A stretch of DNA of 27,440 nt from positions 1-27,440 of the IMG/VR virus record IMGVR_UViG_3300043673_000047. One strand, 5' to 3'. The DNA is from a virus. Every line of letters starts with the position of its first letter. The first letter of the stretch is position 1. Shown here in pieces: positions 5,674-13,518 of this stretch. Below the pieces are notes generated by a model. That model made no database searches, was not told the origin of the DNA, and saw only the letters and a list, made by a program, of their open reading frames with translations. The position numbers were made by a program, and so were the translations under genes.

Positions 5674-7020
5674 ATGAATATCTTCTCCAGAGCCGCTGGC
5701 TGGCTCGCGACCAAAGCGAACCCGGTGAACCGCAGTCTCATCGTCATGGGGCTGAACGGTCCCTTGTTTACCTCGGCCAACTACGCCGCAATGGCGAACG
5801 AAGGTTATGTCCTCAACGCTGACGTGTACGCATGCGTGAAGGAAATCACCACCGCGGCCAAGGGCATCAAATGGAAGCTATACCAGGGATCGGGACCGAA
5901 TCGCAAGCCACTCGAGGATCACCCGCTGCTCGATCTGATGCGGCGACCGAACGAAAAAATGGGCTGGGGCGCGTACTTCGAGCAATATATCGGCTTCCTC
6001 CAAATCGCAGGCAACAGCTACGTTGTCCGCAATGGCCCGACAAACGCGCCACCCACTGAACTCTTCCCGCTCCGCCCGGATCGCATGAAGATCGACAAGG
6101 GCACTATAAACGAGCCGATCGGCAGCTATATCTATAACGCCGGCGGCGTGGAAACGAAGCTGATGCCGGATCGTTTCGGCCAGACCGTCCTGCATACGAA
6201 GTTCTTTCACCCCACCGACGACTGGTATGGGCTCTCGCCGCTGCAGGCAGCATGCCGCAACGTCGACCAGTCAAACGAAATACAGAAGTGGAATGTTGCG
6301 CTGATGCAGAACGCGGGCCGCCCGTCGGGCGCGCTCGTCACCGATCGCGAGTTGAGCGCAGAGCAGTTCGGCCGGCTGGAAGGCTCGCTGCACGAGAAGT
6401 TCATCGGAACGCAGAACGCAGGGCTGCCGATGGTCCTCGAAGGCGGCGTGACATGGGAAAAGATGTCGCTGACGCCGGCGGAGCTCGACTGGCTGGGGGG
6501 CGACAATCGCACCACGCGCAAGATTTGCAGCGCGTTCGGCTGCCCTCCGGAGCTCGTGGGTATCCACGAAGGCGGCGGCCTGAATGACTCGAACTACATT
6601 CAGGCGCGTAAGCAGTTCTATCTTGAGACGATCCTGCCGCTGATGGACTTCGTCGCGGACGACTACAACAACTGGCTTACGCCGCTGTTCGGCGACGATC
6701 TCACCCTCGACTACGATCGCGACGACATCGAGGCGATTCAGGAAGACCGCGACATCATCTATACGCGGAATAACAACGCGGTCAAGAGCTCGTGGCTCAC
6801 GATCAACGAAGCGCGGCTGAAAGCCGGCTATCCGGCCATTCCGGGCGGAGACGTATTCCTGCTGCCTTCGATGGTGCAGATGGTCGGTATAGACGGAAAG
6901 GTCGTTGTCGCGCCAGCGCCAAAAGCGATCCAGGCGCCAGAGCCGGTACCGGCGAAGAAAGATCAGCCGCTCGACCTTCTGATCAAGAGCACGGACCGCG
7001 TTCGCGCGCTGCTGAATTAG
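5674..7020 (+). CDS. Portal protein (HK97-type)
   Basis: The 448-residue protein has the usual portal order. These are YVLNADVYACVKEITTAAKGIKWKLY near residue 50, a DHPLLDLMRRPN motif near 80, YFEQYIGFLQIAGNSYV, ELFPLRPDRMKID, ILHT-type HTKFFHPTDDWYGLSPL, then a WNVALMQNAGRPSGAL segment and GCPPELVGIHEGGGLNDSNYIQARKQFY. The portal forms the dodecameric vertex channel for DNA entry and the docking site for terminase and connector. It starts 17 bases after the terminase stop. The C-terminus is extended and Pro/Lys-rich. Confidence 0.93.
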   Translation: MNIFSRAAGWLATKANPVNRSLIVMGLNGPLFTSANYAAMANEGYVLNADVYACVKEITTAAKGIKWKLYQGSGPNRKPLEDHPLLDLMRRPNEKMGWGAYFEQYIGFLQIAGNSYVVRNGPTNAPPTELFPLRPDRMKIDKGTINEPIGSYIYNAGGVETKLMPDRFGQTVLHTKFFHPTDDWYGLSPLQAACRNVDQSNEIQKWNVALMQNAGRPSGALVTDRELSAEQFGRLEGSLHEKFIGTQNAGLPMVLEGGVTWEKMSLTPAELDWLGGDNRTTRKICSAFGCPPELVGIHEGGGLNDSNYIQARKQFYLETILPLMDFVADDYNNWLTPLFGDDLTLDYDRDDIEAIQEDRDIIYTRNNNAVKSSWLTINEARLKAGYPAIPGGDVFLLPSMVQMVGIDGKVVVAPAPKAIQAPEPVPAKKDQPLDLLIKSTDRVRALLN

Positions 7021-7046
7021 GCGCGCCGCGAAAAGGAACTACTCAT

Positions 7047-8114
7047 TTGGAATACAAGAACGCTACACAACTCGAAATCAAAAGCGTCGACGACGGCACT
7101 GGCACCTTCACGGGCTACCTGGCTGTCTTCGGCGACGTCGATTCCGATAAGGACACCATTGTAAAGGGCGCGTTCAAAGTCTCGCTCGCTTCGAAGCGCC
7201 TGATTCCGATCCTCTGGCAGCATGTCATCGTAGAACCGATAGGCGTCTGGACTGAACTGAAGGAAGACGATCACGGCCTTCTTGTTACCGGCAGGCTGGC
7301 GATCGATACCGACGCCGGCGCGCGCGCTTATTCACTCCTGAAGATGCTGATGGAGTCGGCGAAACAGTTCGACGCTCGCGGTGTGTTTGCGCTGTCGATC
7401 GGGTACAAGGCAGTTCAGTTCGATCGCATCAAGGGCGTTCGCCACCTCAAAGAAATCAAATTGTTCGAAGGCTCCTTCGTGACCTTCTCGTCGAACAGTG
7501 AATCCAACGTGACTTCGGTCAAAGGCATAAAAGCTATGAACACATTCAAAGAGACGCTGGCGGCGCACGAACTGCGCAAGGATCTGTCCAATCAGCGATG
7601 GACCGTTGAGGACGCCAAAGACGACTCGATGGATTCGATCATGTGCGATCCGGGCATGGACAAAGAGGCGAAGAAAAAGGCTGCGCGCAAGACACTCCAC
7701 GATGCCGCCGACGCCCACGCCGATATCACAGACCAGAAGATTGATGCGCTTCCGGAAGTAGACGAAGCAGCCGATCTGAAGGCAGCCGACACCGACACGC
7801 TCGAAGTGAAGGCCGCGAAAAAGAGCCTCGCCGGCGTGATCTCCATGCACGTGGAAGCGGCGCGCAAGTGCGACCAGGCTATGTACAAGATGCACCAGGG
7901 CCAGGCATTGGCAACGAAAGCCATCGCCGCCGCGCGGATGATGGACTACGCCGCAATCAACGTGGGTGGCGATAAAACGCCGCCGCAGCCGATGGGCGGC
8001 AAGTCGGCGGCCGATCTGGCTGCCGAGGTTAAGGCCGCAGCGGACAAGGTCGAGCACGACGCGTTCATCGAGTCGCTCAAAACAGCACGAGCCAAGCTCC
8101 TGCCTAATGCATAA
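7047..8114 (+). CDS. Prohead maturation protease with long C-terminal extension
   Basis: I chose TTG 7047 because AAGGA lies about 10 bases upstream and the family sequence starts here (LEYKNATQLEIKSVDDGTG). An earlier in-frame GTG at 6792 would overlap the portal gene. The S78/U35 protease motifs are TGYLAVFGDVDSDKD, LIPILWQHVIVEPIGVW (His about 59), FALSIGYKA (Ser about 117) and LFEGSFVTFSSN. The enzyme cleaves the scaffold part of the capsid protein. Residues about 164-355 form a second, highly helical Lys/Glu/Ala-rich region not found in the ~200-residue HK97 protease. It begins at an internal ATG (7536) preceded by AAAGG, a possible separate start for a scaffold-like product. Confidence 0.9.
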   Translation: MEYKNATQLEIKSVDDGTGTFTGYLAVFGDVDSDKDTIVKGAFKVSLASKRLIPILWQHVIVEPIGVWTELKEDDHGLLVTGRLAIDTDAGARAYSLLKMLMESAKQFDARGVFALSIGYKAVQFDRIKGVRHLKEIKLFEGSFVTFSSNSESNVTSVKGIKAMNTFKETLAAHELRKDLSNQRWTVEDAKDDSMDSIMCDPGMDKEAKKKAARKTLHDAADAHADITDQKIDALPEVDEAADLKAADTDTLEVKAAKKSLAGVISMHVEAARKCDQAMYKMHQGQALATKAIAAARMMDYAAINVGGDKTPPQPMGGKSAADLAAEVKAAADKVEHDAFIESLKTARAKLLPNA

Positions 8115-8332
8115 CGCTATTCATTAGCTATTCACTTCCGCGGCCCGGCTCAGGCCAGCCGCCTCGCTCAGCGTTTGATCAACGCCCGAGTCTCACCGCC
8201 ACGTTTTACCCGCGACCCGGATTTGTCCAGTCGCTTCTCGGCACGCTCCACGCTCAGGCGCGCGAGCGGTTCAGCTCAGTAGTTCCCTACCCGAGCGGCA
8301 ACACAAAATCCAAATCAAGGGAGAGCTCCGCA
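8115..8332. other. Intergenic region before capsid gene
   Basis: This 218-base GC-rich gap is long for this operon. I find no plausible reading frame or convincing promoter in it. A weak hairpin (CGCTC at 8251-8255 with GAGCG at 8264-8268) and several GCTCAG repeats are present. A strong AAGGGAGAG Shine-Dalgarno sits at the right end before the capsid ATG. Confidence 0.4.
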
Positions 8333-9586
8333 ATGGAACTCAACGCAGAAATTAAGGTCCTCATCACACAGATGGGCACCGATTTTGAAGCATTCAAAAT
8401 CGCACACGCAGCTGAAGTAAAAGCCGGCCGCACCGACAGTGAAGGCAAGATTGCCGCGATGACGGAAGCCATCACTAAGCAGCACGAGCAGCTGGCCGCG
8501 ATCGAAACGAAACAGAACCGTGTCGTCCTCGCTGGCGATGCGACCGAAGCCGCGCTCGAAGTGAAGGCGCACAAACAGTTCAACGCGCAGTTGTCCGGCC
8601 TGTCCGGCGGCCGCCGCGTGCTGACCGCGGACGAGTTCAAATCGTTCACGGGCGAGTTCGGCGGCTACCTCCGCCACGACACCACCCGCATGGATCAAAT
8701 CCAGGTGAAGGCGCTTTCGCTCGGATCCGATCCGGACGGCGGTTACTTCCTTACGCCTCCGCAGGTCGCCAACCGCATCACCACGCGCGTGTTCGAAACC
8801 ACGCCGATGCGTGACCTCGCAACCGTGCAGCCCATCAGCTCGCACGAATTCAAGATCCCGCAGGATCCGAACTCCGCCATCAGCGGTGGGTGGACCGGCG
8901 AGCTCTCGACGAGGCCCGCGACCGCAACGTCGCAGATCGCCATGAAGACGATCACCGCATATGAGCAGTTCGCGATGCCGGTTGTTTCTCAGCAATTGCT
9001 CGAGGACTCCGCTGTCGACATCGAAAGCTGGTATGCCGACAAGACTGCCGACATCATCGCGCGGACCGAAAACACCGCGTTCGTGACCGGAACTGGCGCC
9101 GCGCAGCCAAAGGGCTTCATGTCCTATGCGTCCGGCACCAACTGGGGCCAGATCCAGCAGGTTGGCACCGGCACCTCCGGAGCCTTCACCTATGCCGGTC
9201 TGCTAAACCTGATCACCTCCCTGAAGGAGCAGTATCAGGCCAACGCAAGCTGGCTCGTGAAACGCGCTTCGGTTGCCAGCATCATGCTGATCCAGGACGG
9301 CAACGGTCGTTATATCTTCCAGCCCATCGTGGGCGGGAACTTCAATAACACCAGCCTGCTCGGCTACAACCTGAAGTATGCAAACGACATGCCGGCGGTT
9401 GGCGCCGGCGCGCTTGCTGCTGCTTTCGGCGATTTCAAACGCGGTTACGTGATCGTCGACCGGGTCGGCATCAGCGTTCTGCGTGATGCTTTCACATCGA
9501 AGCCGAACATCCTGTTCTACACGCGGAAGCGGACGGGCGGGGACGTGGACGACTTCGACGCAATCAAGATCCAGGTCCTGACCTAG
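8333..9586 (+). CDS. Major capsid protein (HK97 fold)
   Basis: The 417-residue protein has an N-terminal helical, coiled-coil-like segment (residues 1 to about 110), matching the delta/scaffold domain of HK97 gp5 that the protease removes. The capsid fold follows: GGYFLTPPQVANRITTRVFETTPMRDLATVQPIS, then WTGELSTRPATATSQIAMKTI, then an AMPVVSQQLLEDSAVDIESWYADKTADIIARTENTAFVTG segment and PKGFMSY. It ends with FGDFKRGYVIVDRVGISVLRDAF and KPNILFYTRKRTGGDVDDFDAIKIQVLT. It builds the icosahedral shell. The start is supported by AAGGGAGAG nine bases upstream. The exact cleavage site cannot be told from sequence alone. Confidence 0.96.
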   Translation: MELNAEIKVLITQMGTDFEAFKIAHAAEVKAGRTDSEGKIAAMTEAITKQHEQLAAIETKQNRVVLAGDATEAALEVKAHKQFNAQLSGLSGGRRVLTADEFKSFTGEFGGYLRHDTTRMDQIQVKALSLGSDPDGGYFLTPPQVANRITTRVFETTPMRDLATVQPISSHEFKIPQDPNSAISGGWTGELSTRPATATSQIAMKTITAYEQFAMPVVSQQLLEDSAVDIESWYADKTADIIARTENTAFVTGTGAAQPKGFMSYASGTNWGQIQQVGTGTSGAFTYAGLLNLITSLKEQYQANASWLVKRASVASIMLIQDGNGRYIFQPIVGGNFNNTSLLGYNLKYANDMPAVGAGALAAAFGDFKRGYVIVDRVGISVLRDAFTSKPNILFYTRKRTGGDVDDFDAIKIQVLT

Positions 9587-9611
9587 ACCGTCCTGACCTG
9601 GATAACAACGG

Positions 9612-9665
9612 TCCCCGCAGTGCGGGGAACATCGGGGTACGGGCGCGGCGAAAGCTTCGCCCGTA
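9612..9665 (+). promoter_or_regulatory. Two tandem stem-loops after the capsid gene
   Basis: Stem 1 has 7-base arms TCCCCGC/GCGGGGA (9612-9618 with 9622-9628) and a 3-base loop. Stem 2 has 8-base arms TACGGGCG/CGCCCGTA (9638-9645 with 9658-9665) and contains an alternative inner stem GCGAA/TTCGC. No T-run follows either. They may stabilise the 3' end of capsid mRNA or attenuate transcription between the abundant capsid protein and downstream genes. Confidence 0.5.
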
Positions 9666-9706
9666 TCAAAGACAAGTCGAAAACCCCTCAGATAAAGGAA
9701 AAAAAA

Positions 9707-10210
9707 ATGGCTGATCGCGATAGCATTAATCGAATCAAACAGGGACGGGTTCCGTCCGCAGGTGCAGCGGCACCGAACTTCGGGCTTCTGCCCGTGGTGC
9801 TGACGGCCACCCAGCTGAGCGCGGCAATGGACCTCGCCGGCTTCCACGGCGCTAACATTGCAGTCCTGGTCGGTGCCTTCGGCACCGCCGCAAGCCCCAC
9901 CGTCTATATCGAGCTCGAACTCCAGGTCTCGGCGGACAACACCACCTATGTTCCCTGCCTCGACACGGACCTTCTGTTCCCGCCAGGCGATGCTGTGCGA
10001 ACCGGCACGGCTACGGGGACGTTCTTCCAGTCGAAGACTACGGGAGCGGCAGATCTCTCGGGCGTCTATACGGTTGGTTACAGGGGACAAATGCGATACC
10101 TGAAGGTCAACGTGCGCCTTACGGGCACCCAGGCCACGGGTACGCCGGTTGCGGTGCTTCAGACCGCCGCATTCCCCGACTATCAACCGACTGCCGGCAA
10201 CGCCACTTAG
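9707..10210 (+). CDS. Putative head accessory/decoration protein
   Basis: The 167-residue product is taken from ATG 9707, which has a strong purine tract with AAAGGA upstream. The frame extends back to 9620 through the hairpins, but that extension looks non-coding. It contains GLLPVVLTATQLSAAMDLAGFHG, VYIELELQVSADNTTYVPC, then YTVGYRGQMRYLKVNVRLTGT and TPVAVLQTAAFPDY. This beta-rich layout is common in phage proteins encoded right after the capsid gene. Such proteins are often found in virions as head decoration or structural components, but I cannot assign a precise family. A terminator-like hairpin follows. Confidence 0.65.
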   Translation: MADRDSINRIKQGRVPSAGAAAPNFGLLPVVLTATQLSAAMDLAGFHGANIAVLVGAFGTAASPTVYIELELQVSADNTTYVPCLDTDLLFPPGDAVRTGTATGTFFQSKTTGAADLSGVYTVGYRGQMRYLKVNVRLTGTQATGTPVAVLQTAAFPDYQPTAGNAT

Positions 10211-10224
10211 TTTTACCCTCGCCA

Positions 10225-10263
10225 CGCGGCTCCGCAGGGAGCCGCGGCCGGCCAGGCTTTTTT
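10225..10263 (+). terminator. Terminator-like hairpin with T-run
   Basis: A perfect 9-base stem CGCGGCTCC/GGAGCCGCG (10225-10233 with 10238-10246) encloses a 4-base loop. It is followed by GC-rich bases and a six-T run at 10258-10263. The T-run is 11 bases from the stem, farther than usual. A second short pairing (AGCC/GGCT) could bring it adjacent. It probably ends or weakens transcription of the capsid block. Confidence 0.6.
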
Positions 10264-10293
10264 GAACTTCCGAATTCCTGACACACCCCAAAA

Positions 10294-10533
10294 ATGAAAA
10301 AGCTCATCATGCTTTCGAGCCACGAAGGCTCGCGCGACGGCATCCACGTACAGTGGTATCTCGTTGGCCGCACCTACGACGTAACCGAATCGCTCGCCGC
10401 TATCTTCCTGAAGGAAGGCTGGGCGAAGGATACTGACGCCGCGGATCCGCTTCCCGTGCTCGAGGCGCCGAAGGCCGAAATCGCGCCCGCGCACAAGCAG
10501 GAGTACTCCGCTAAAAAAGGCCGGAATCGCTAA
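10294..10533 (+). CDS. Small hypothetical protein, head-tail region (79 aa)
   Basis: It starts at ATG 10294, the first gene after the terminator-like hairpin. The core HVQWYLVGRTYDVTESLAAIFLKEGWAKD resembles short phage proteins of the head-tail region that have a strand-turn plus helix (tY-V-sx-x-A-xxL-xxGwA). An acidic, Pro-rich middle and a basic tail (YSAKKGRNR) follow. The function is unknown. It is three bases from the connector gene and likely co-translated with it. Confidence 0.65.
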   Translation: MKKLIMLSSHEGSRDGIHVQWYLVGRTYDVTESLAAIFLKEGWAKDTDAADPLPVLEAPKAEIAPAHKQEYSAKKGRNR

Positions 10534-10536
10534 CCC

Positions 10537-11448
10537 ATGCTTTCTCCCGTCCCATACCGCAGACTGTCGAAGCAGCTCCGCACACGGCGTATCGTTGACG
10601 CCGCGGCAGAGCCCGTTTCGCTTGCCGATTACACCTCCACCATCCGGATGGGAAGCCTGCAGATCCCGCAGGCCGTTTTCGACGTGAAGATCCGCGCCGC
10701 GCGCCGGCTTTGCGAAAAGTACGTCGGCCAGGCCTTCGTATCGCAAACGTTTAACGGAGTGATGGACCTCCCACCAGGGCTCGACTGCGGAGGCGGATCC
10801 ATCGGATCCGTGCTCGCGCGGTTTGCCGGATACAATCCGGTCGCGCTCGAACTGCTGAACGGCCCGCTTCGCCAAGTCTCGGGCATTTATCTCACCGACG
10901 ACACCGCAGCCATTATCACGGTGGATCCGTCTGCCTATTGGGTTTCGACCGCAACGCAGCCGGGCCGCGTCGCGCTTCGCCAAACAGCTGTATGGCCCGA
11001 CACCCTGGGGCGCACGTTCGAGACATTCGCAATCCAGTACACGGGCGGCTACACTATCCCGTTTACCGCCGCGGGCGCCGTTCTGGAGACGCTGCAGCCG
11101 CATGGCATGGTAAACGGCAGTGTTCAGCGCGCCTGGACAACATCGGACGGCCAGCTCTCCACGGGCCTGCTCCCGGGCACTGACTATTACGTTGTTGGCG
11201 CATCGACTTATACCTTCGGTTTGGCCCTCACGCTTGCCGGCTCCGCGATCGTCACGGCAGGCACAGCTGTGGGTGCATCGTTTATCGGAGACCTTCCATC
11301 GAACTTCCTGCGCGCCATCCTCGCCACCGCGGCCGCGGACTTTTACCCCGAGAAAAAGAAGAGCAGCCGGTACGACGTGTCCGAGGCGGGCGCGATTCCG
11401 GACGCCGCAAAAGAAATGCTGGCCACGGATCGCGTGATGAATCTATGA
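10537..11448 (+). CDS. Head-tail connector (gp6-like / phiE125 gp8-like) with inserted domain
   Basis: The 303-residue protein shows the connector pattern: AAAEPVSLADYTSTI, IRAARRLCEKYVGQAFVSQTF, a VSGIYLTDDTAAIITVDPSAYWV core, ALRQTAVWPDT, then IQYTGGYTIPF. Usually an xxVPxxLkxAIL helix comes next, but here about 70 residues intervene (VNGSVQRAWTTSDGQLSTGL, GTDYYVVGASTYTFGLAL). The helix then appears as DLPSNFLRAILATAAADFY. The insert looks like a small beta domain seen in other phage structural proteins. The connector ring joins portal and tail. The stop overlaps the next ATG (ATGA, 11445-11448). Confidence 0.82.
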   Translation: MLSPVPYRRLSKQLRTRRIVDAAAEPVSLADYTSTIRMGSLQIPQAVFDVKIRAARRLCEKYVGQAFVSQTFNGVMDLPPGLDCGGGSIGSVLARFAGYNPVALELLNGPLRQVSGIYLTDDTAAIITVDPSAYWVSTATQPGRVALRQTAVWPDTLGRTFETFAIQYTGGYTIPFTAAGAVLETLQPHGMVNGSVQRAWTTSDGQLSTGLLPGTDYYVVGASTYTFGLALTLAGSAIVTAGTAVGASFIGDLPSNFLRAILATAAADFYPEKKKSSRYDVSEAGAIPDAAKEMLATDRVMNL

Positions 11449-11621
11449 GCCTCGTGAGCAGCATGCGCAAGTGCCCGCTTTGCCGCGTGGAATATATCGG
11501 CGATGTTTCGGGCCACGATTGCGAACGCGATGCGTGGGCAGCCCCGCACCCGCAGCCCATCGGGCCGACAGTGCAGCCGGCCGTAAGTTTTGATGATCTC
11601 CGAAAATACACCAACGCCTGA
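11445..11621 (+). CDS. Tiny Cys-rich protein (58 aa), possible zinc knuckle
   Basis: I read this gene by hand. It starts with ATGA overlapping the connector stop and ends with TGA at 11619-11621, inside the start of the next gene. The sequence has C-x2-C (MRKCPLCRVEY), then HDC about ten residues later, giving three Cys and one His in a spacing that could bind zinc. A Pro-rich middle (AAPHPQPIGPTVQP) and a short helix (FDDLRKYTNA) follow. The coupled overlaps on both sides support translation. The function is unknown. Confidence 0.65.
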   Translation: MSLVSSMRKCPLCRVEYIGDVSGHDCERDAWAAPHPQPIGPTVQPAVSFDDLRKYTNA

Positions 11622-12543
11622 CGCGCCCGACGCGTGGATGAAACCATGGCTCGATGCGTGGGCAACCGACGCGGTCTTGATTCTTCCAGAGGGCATGCAG
11701 TTCGCGCGCAAGGCAGCGCCGCCGCCGGAAGACCCGAAGCTGGTCGATATCTTCAGCCGCCATCAGGTCTGGACCGACACGCTGATCGGCCAATTCGAGC
11801 GATCGCTGAAGAAGATGGTCGATTCCGCCACCGCGGAGACGGTCAAACAACTGGAGGCCGCGCTTTCGATTACGGACGGCGCGATCGATCCGACCGCGGC
11901 GAACGATAAGATTCTGGCCAACGCGGACGCGGTGTTTATGGATGCGCTGAATGCCGAGGGCTACCCGGAGCTGCTGGCGAGTTACACCGGCAAGTTCGGC
12001 GATCAGCTTCCTTATTTGCAGGAGATGCTGAATGCGCTGGGCGAATCGCTCGGCCGAACGCTGCCAGCCGTCGACTTCAGTCCGACAGACCTGAAAGTAC
12101 TCGGGCGCATCGAAGCGACGACAGTCTCGAAGCTCGACCGCCTTTTCGCCGGCTCCGCGGGGATCGCGATGGATAGAGTCATGTTTTCCGTCGCCGGGTT
12201 GCCATTCGAGCAGCTGGTTTCCACCGTAGCGGACTCGATGGGCAAGACGCTGGCATCCGCTCGCACGTGGGCGGACACCGCGGTAAGCACCTGGTACCGG
12301 ACGGCGAGCAGCCTGCAGTTTGATGAAATCCAGAAGGACACGCCGGGCGACAAGCCGCTGAAGTTCCGTTACAGCGGCCCGGAAGATTTAAAGACGCGCC
12401 CGTTTTGCGAGGCGCTCCTGGTCGCGGACAAGTCGTACACGCGCGAACAGATCGACGCGATGAACAACGATCAACTTCCCAACGTGTTCATCACGTGCGG
12501 CGGGTATAACTGCCGGCATCTTTTCATTCTGAGCAAGCAATGA
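11593..12543 (+). CDS. Minor head protein, Mu F-like (head morphogenesis)
   Basis: The ATG at 11593 is chosen over the TTG at 11590. It overlaps the preceding small gene by about 29 bases. Most of the 316-residue protein is helical, with an acidic N-terminus and repeated Leu-rich helices (LIGQFERSLKKMVDSATAET, YLQEMLNALGESLGRTLP). The C-terminal ~60 residues carry the family signature: KFRYSGPEDLKTRPFCEALL, SYTREQIDAMNNDQLP and then GGYNCRHLFIL. Such proteins are minor head components linked to the portal vertex in Mu and related phages. The placement beside the connectors fits. The conserved Cys/His pair (CRH) is intact. Confidence 0.8.
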   Translation: MISENTPTPDAPDAWMKPWLDAWATDAVLILPEGMQFARKAAPPPEDPKLVDIFSRHQVWTDTLIGQFERSLKKMVDSATAETVKQLEAALSITDGAIDPTAANDKILANADAVFMDALNAEGYPELLASYTGKFGDQLPYLQEMLNALGESLGRTLPAVDFSPTDLKVLGRIEATTVSKLDRLFAGSAGIAMDRVMFSVAGLPFEQLVSTVADSMGKTLASARTWADTAVSTWYRTASSLQFDEIQKDTPGDKPLKFRYSGPEDLKTRPFCEALLVADKSYTREQIDAMNNDQLPNVFITCGGYNCRHLFILSKQ

Positions 12544-12555
12544 CGAGGAGCTAAA

Positions 12556-13092
12556 GTGTTCGACAAACTTGTAGACTTGCTCGTCCAGTTTATCGAGCTT
12601 TTTCAGTTCTGGCAGGTTGTCCCGGCATACGCGCAGGCAGTAGTTTTGCGCCTCGGGAAGTTCCACCGGTTGACGGATCCGGGCTTTCATTGGAAGTGGC
12701 CATTCTGCATCGAGATCTCGCACCAGGTCAACGTGGTACCCTCCACGATGGCAGTTGGGCCGCAATCCCTGACCACAAGGGATGGCACAAGCATTGTCAT
12801 CGCCACGGTCGTGACGTACCGAATCTCTGACGTCAAGACTTACTTCCTCGAAATTGAGGGAGCGAGTCAGGTGATAGAAGACGCCACCTATGGTCTGGTC
12901 GCTCAGTTCATCATGGGCCGCACGTGGGATGAGCTTCGCGGCGACACGGATATGGATAACGATTTAAGCATCAAGGTTCGCCGCGCCGCGAAGAAGTACG
13001 GCGTGGAAATCCTCACCGTGCAAATAGCGGACTTCACGCGCAGCCGGTCTTACCGCCTGATGGCGCCGATGCACGAGCACCACGCGCAATAA
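12556..13092 (+). CDS. SPFH / band-7 (stomatin-prohibitin-like) protein
   Basis: The 178-residue protein starts at GTG 12556, with AGGAG six to ten bases upstream. A hydrophobic, amphipathic N-terminus (LVDLLVQFIELFQFWQVV) leads into the SPFH core: YAQAVVLRLGKFHRLTDPGFHW, VNVVPSTMAVGPQSLTTRDG, then IVIATVVTYRISDVKTYFLEI and a VQIADFTRSRSYRLM end. The C-terminal coiled coil found in most stomatins is absent. The family scaffolds membrane microdomains and often controls proteases. A member among virion genes is unusual. It may be a moron, or a membrane-facing factor for assembly or lysis; the function is unknown. Confidence 0.8.
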   Translation: MFDKLVDLLVQFIELFQFWQVVPAYAQAVVLRLGKFHRLTDPGFHWKWPFCIEISHQVNVVPSTMAVGPQSLTTRDGTSIVIATVVTYRISDVKTYFLEIEGASQVIEDATYGLVAQFIMGRTWDELRGDTDMDNDLSIKVRRAAKKYGVEILTVQIADFTRSRSYRLMAPMHEHHAQ

Positions 13093-13107
13093 CCGGAAGG
13101 ACAAATT

Positions 13108-13512
13108 ATGAAAATATTAGTAATCCTCACCTCGCTCGCCGCGCTTTCGCTGCCAGCGATCGCGCAGACGTCATCGACCTGCAGCACGGCTACGATCCCT
13201 GTGTGTTCGCAGCCCACTGGTGTGAATGCCGTGCAGGTCAAGCCACAGGCCATCCCGAACGTTTCTGCGGGCACGGTCACCACGATCGATGCATACCTGA
13301 AGATATTGACCGTGACGAATACGACCGCGGGCGCGCTCACGGTTACGGTCGCGGATCGGCAGGGAACGCCTGTCGCGCTCCTGAAGACATACTCGATCGC
13401 GGCCAACGGCGAGCAAACGTTCATGTTCGATACGCCTTACTGGCTCCCCAGCGGCTTCACGGTTCTCGCTAGTGGCGCCGGCCTAACCTTCTGCGCTGCC
13501 TGGAGTCACTGA
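13108..13512 (+). CDS. Exported small beta-rich protein (134 aa)
   Basis: A strong GGAAGGA lies seven bases before ATG 13108. A Sec signal peptide (MKILVILTSLAALSLPAIAQ, cleavage likely after AIA) is followed by a Cys-containing segment (SSTCSTATIPVCS). A compact beta region then follows: YLKILTVTNTTAGALTVTVA, DRQGTPVALLKTYSIAANGE, then LPSGFTVLASGAGLTFCAAW. The second part resembles a small immunoglobulin-like or jelly-roll repeat in phage structural proteins. The signal peptide points to the periplasm or outside. Standing between an SPFH gene and tail genes, its role is unknown. Confidence 0.7.
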   Translation: MKILVILTSLAALSLPAIAQTSSTCSTATIPVCSQPTGVNAVQVKPQAIPNVSAGTVTTIDAYLKILTVTNTTAGALTVTVADRQGTPVALLKTYSIAANGEQTFMFDTPYWLPSGFTVLASGAGLTFCAAWSH

Positions 13513-13518
13513 GGCGGC

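Noticed and set aside
6792-7046. N-terminal extension of the prohead protease
   Set aside because: It overlaps the portal gene in another frame, is Arg/Ala/Ser-rich, and the family sequence with a Shine-Dalgarno starts at TTG 7047.
9620-9706. Earlier start for the head accessory protein
   Set aside because: It would translate the stem-loop region; the ATG at 9707 has a strong purine-rich leader.
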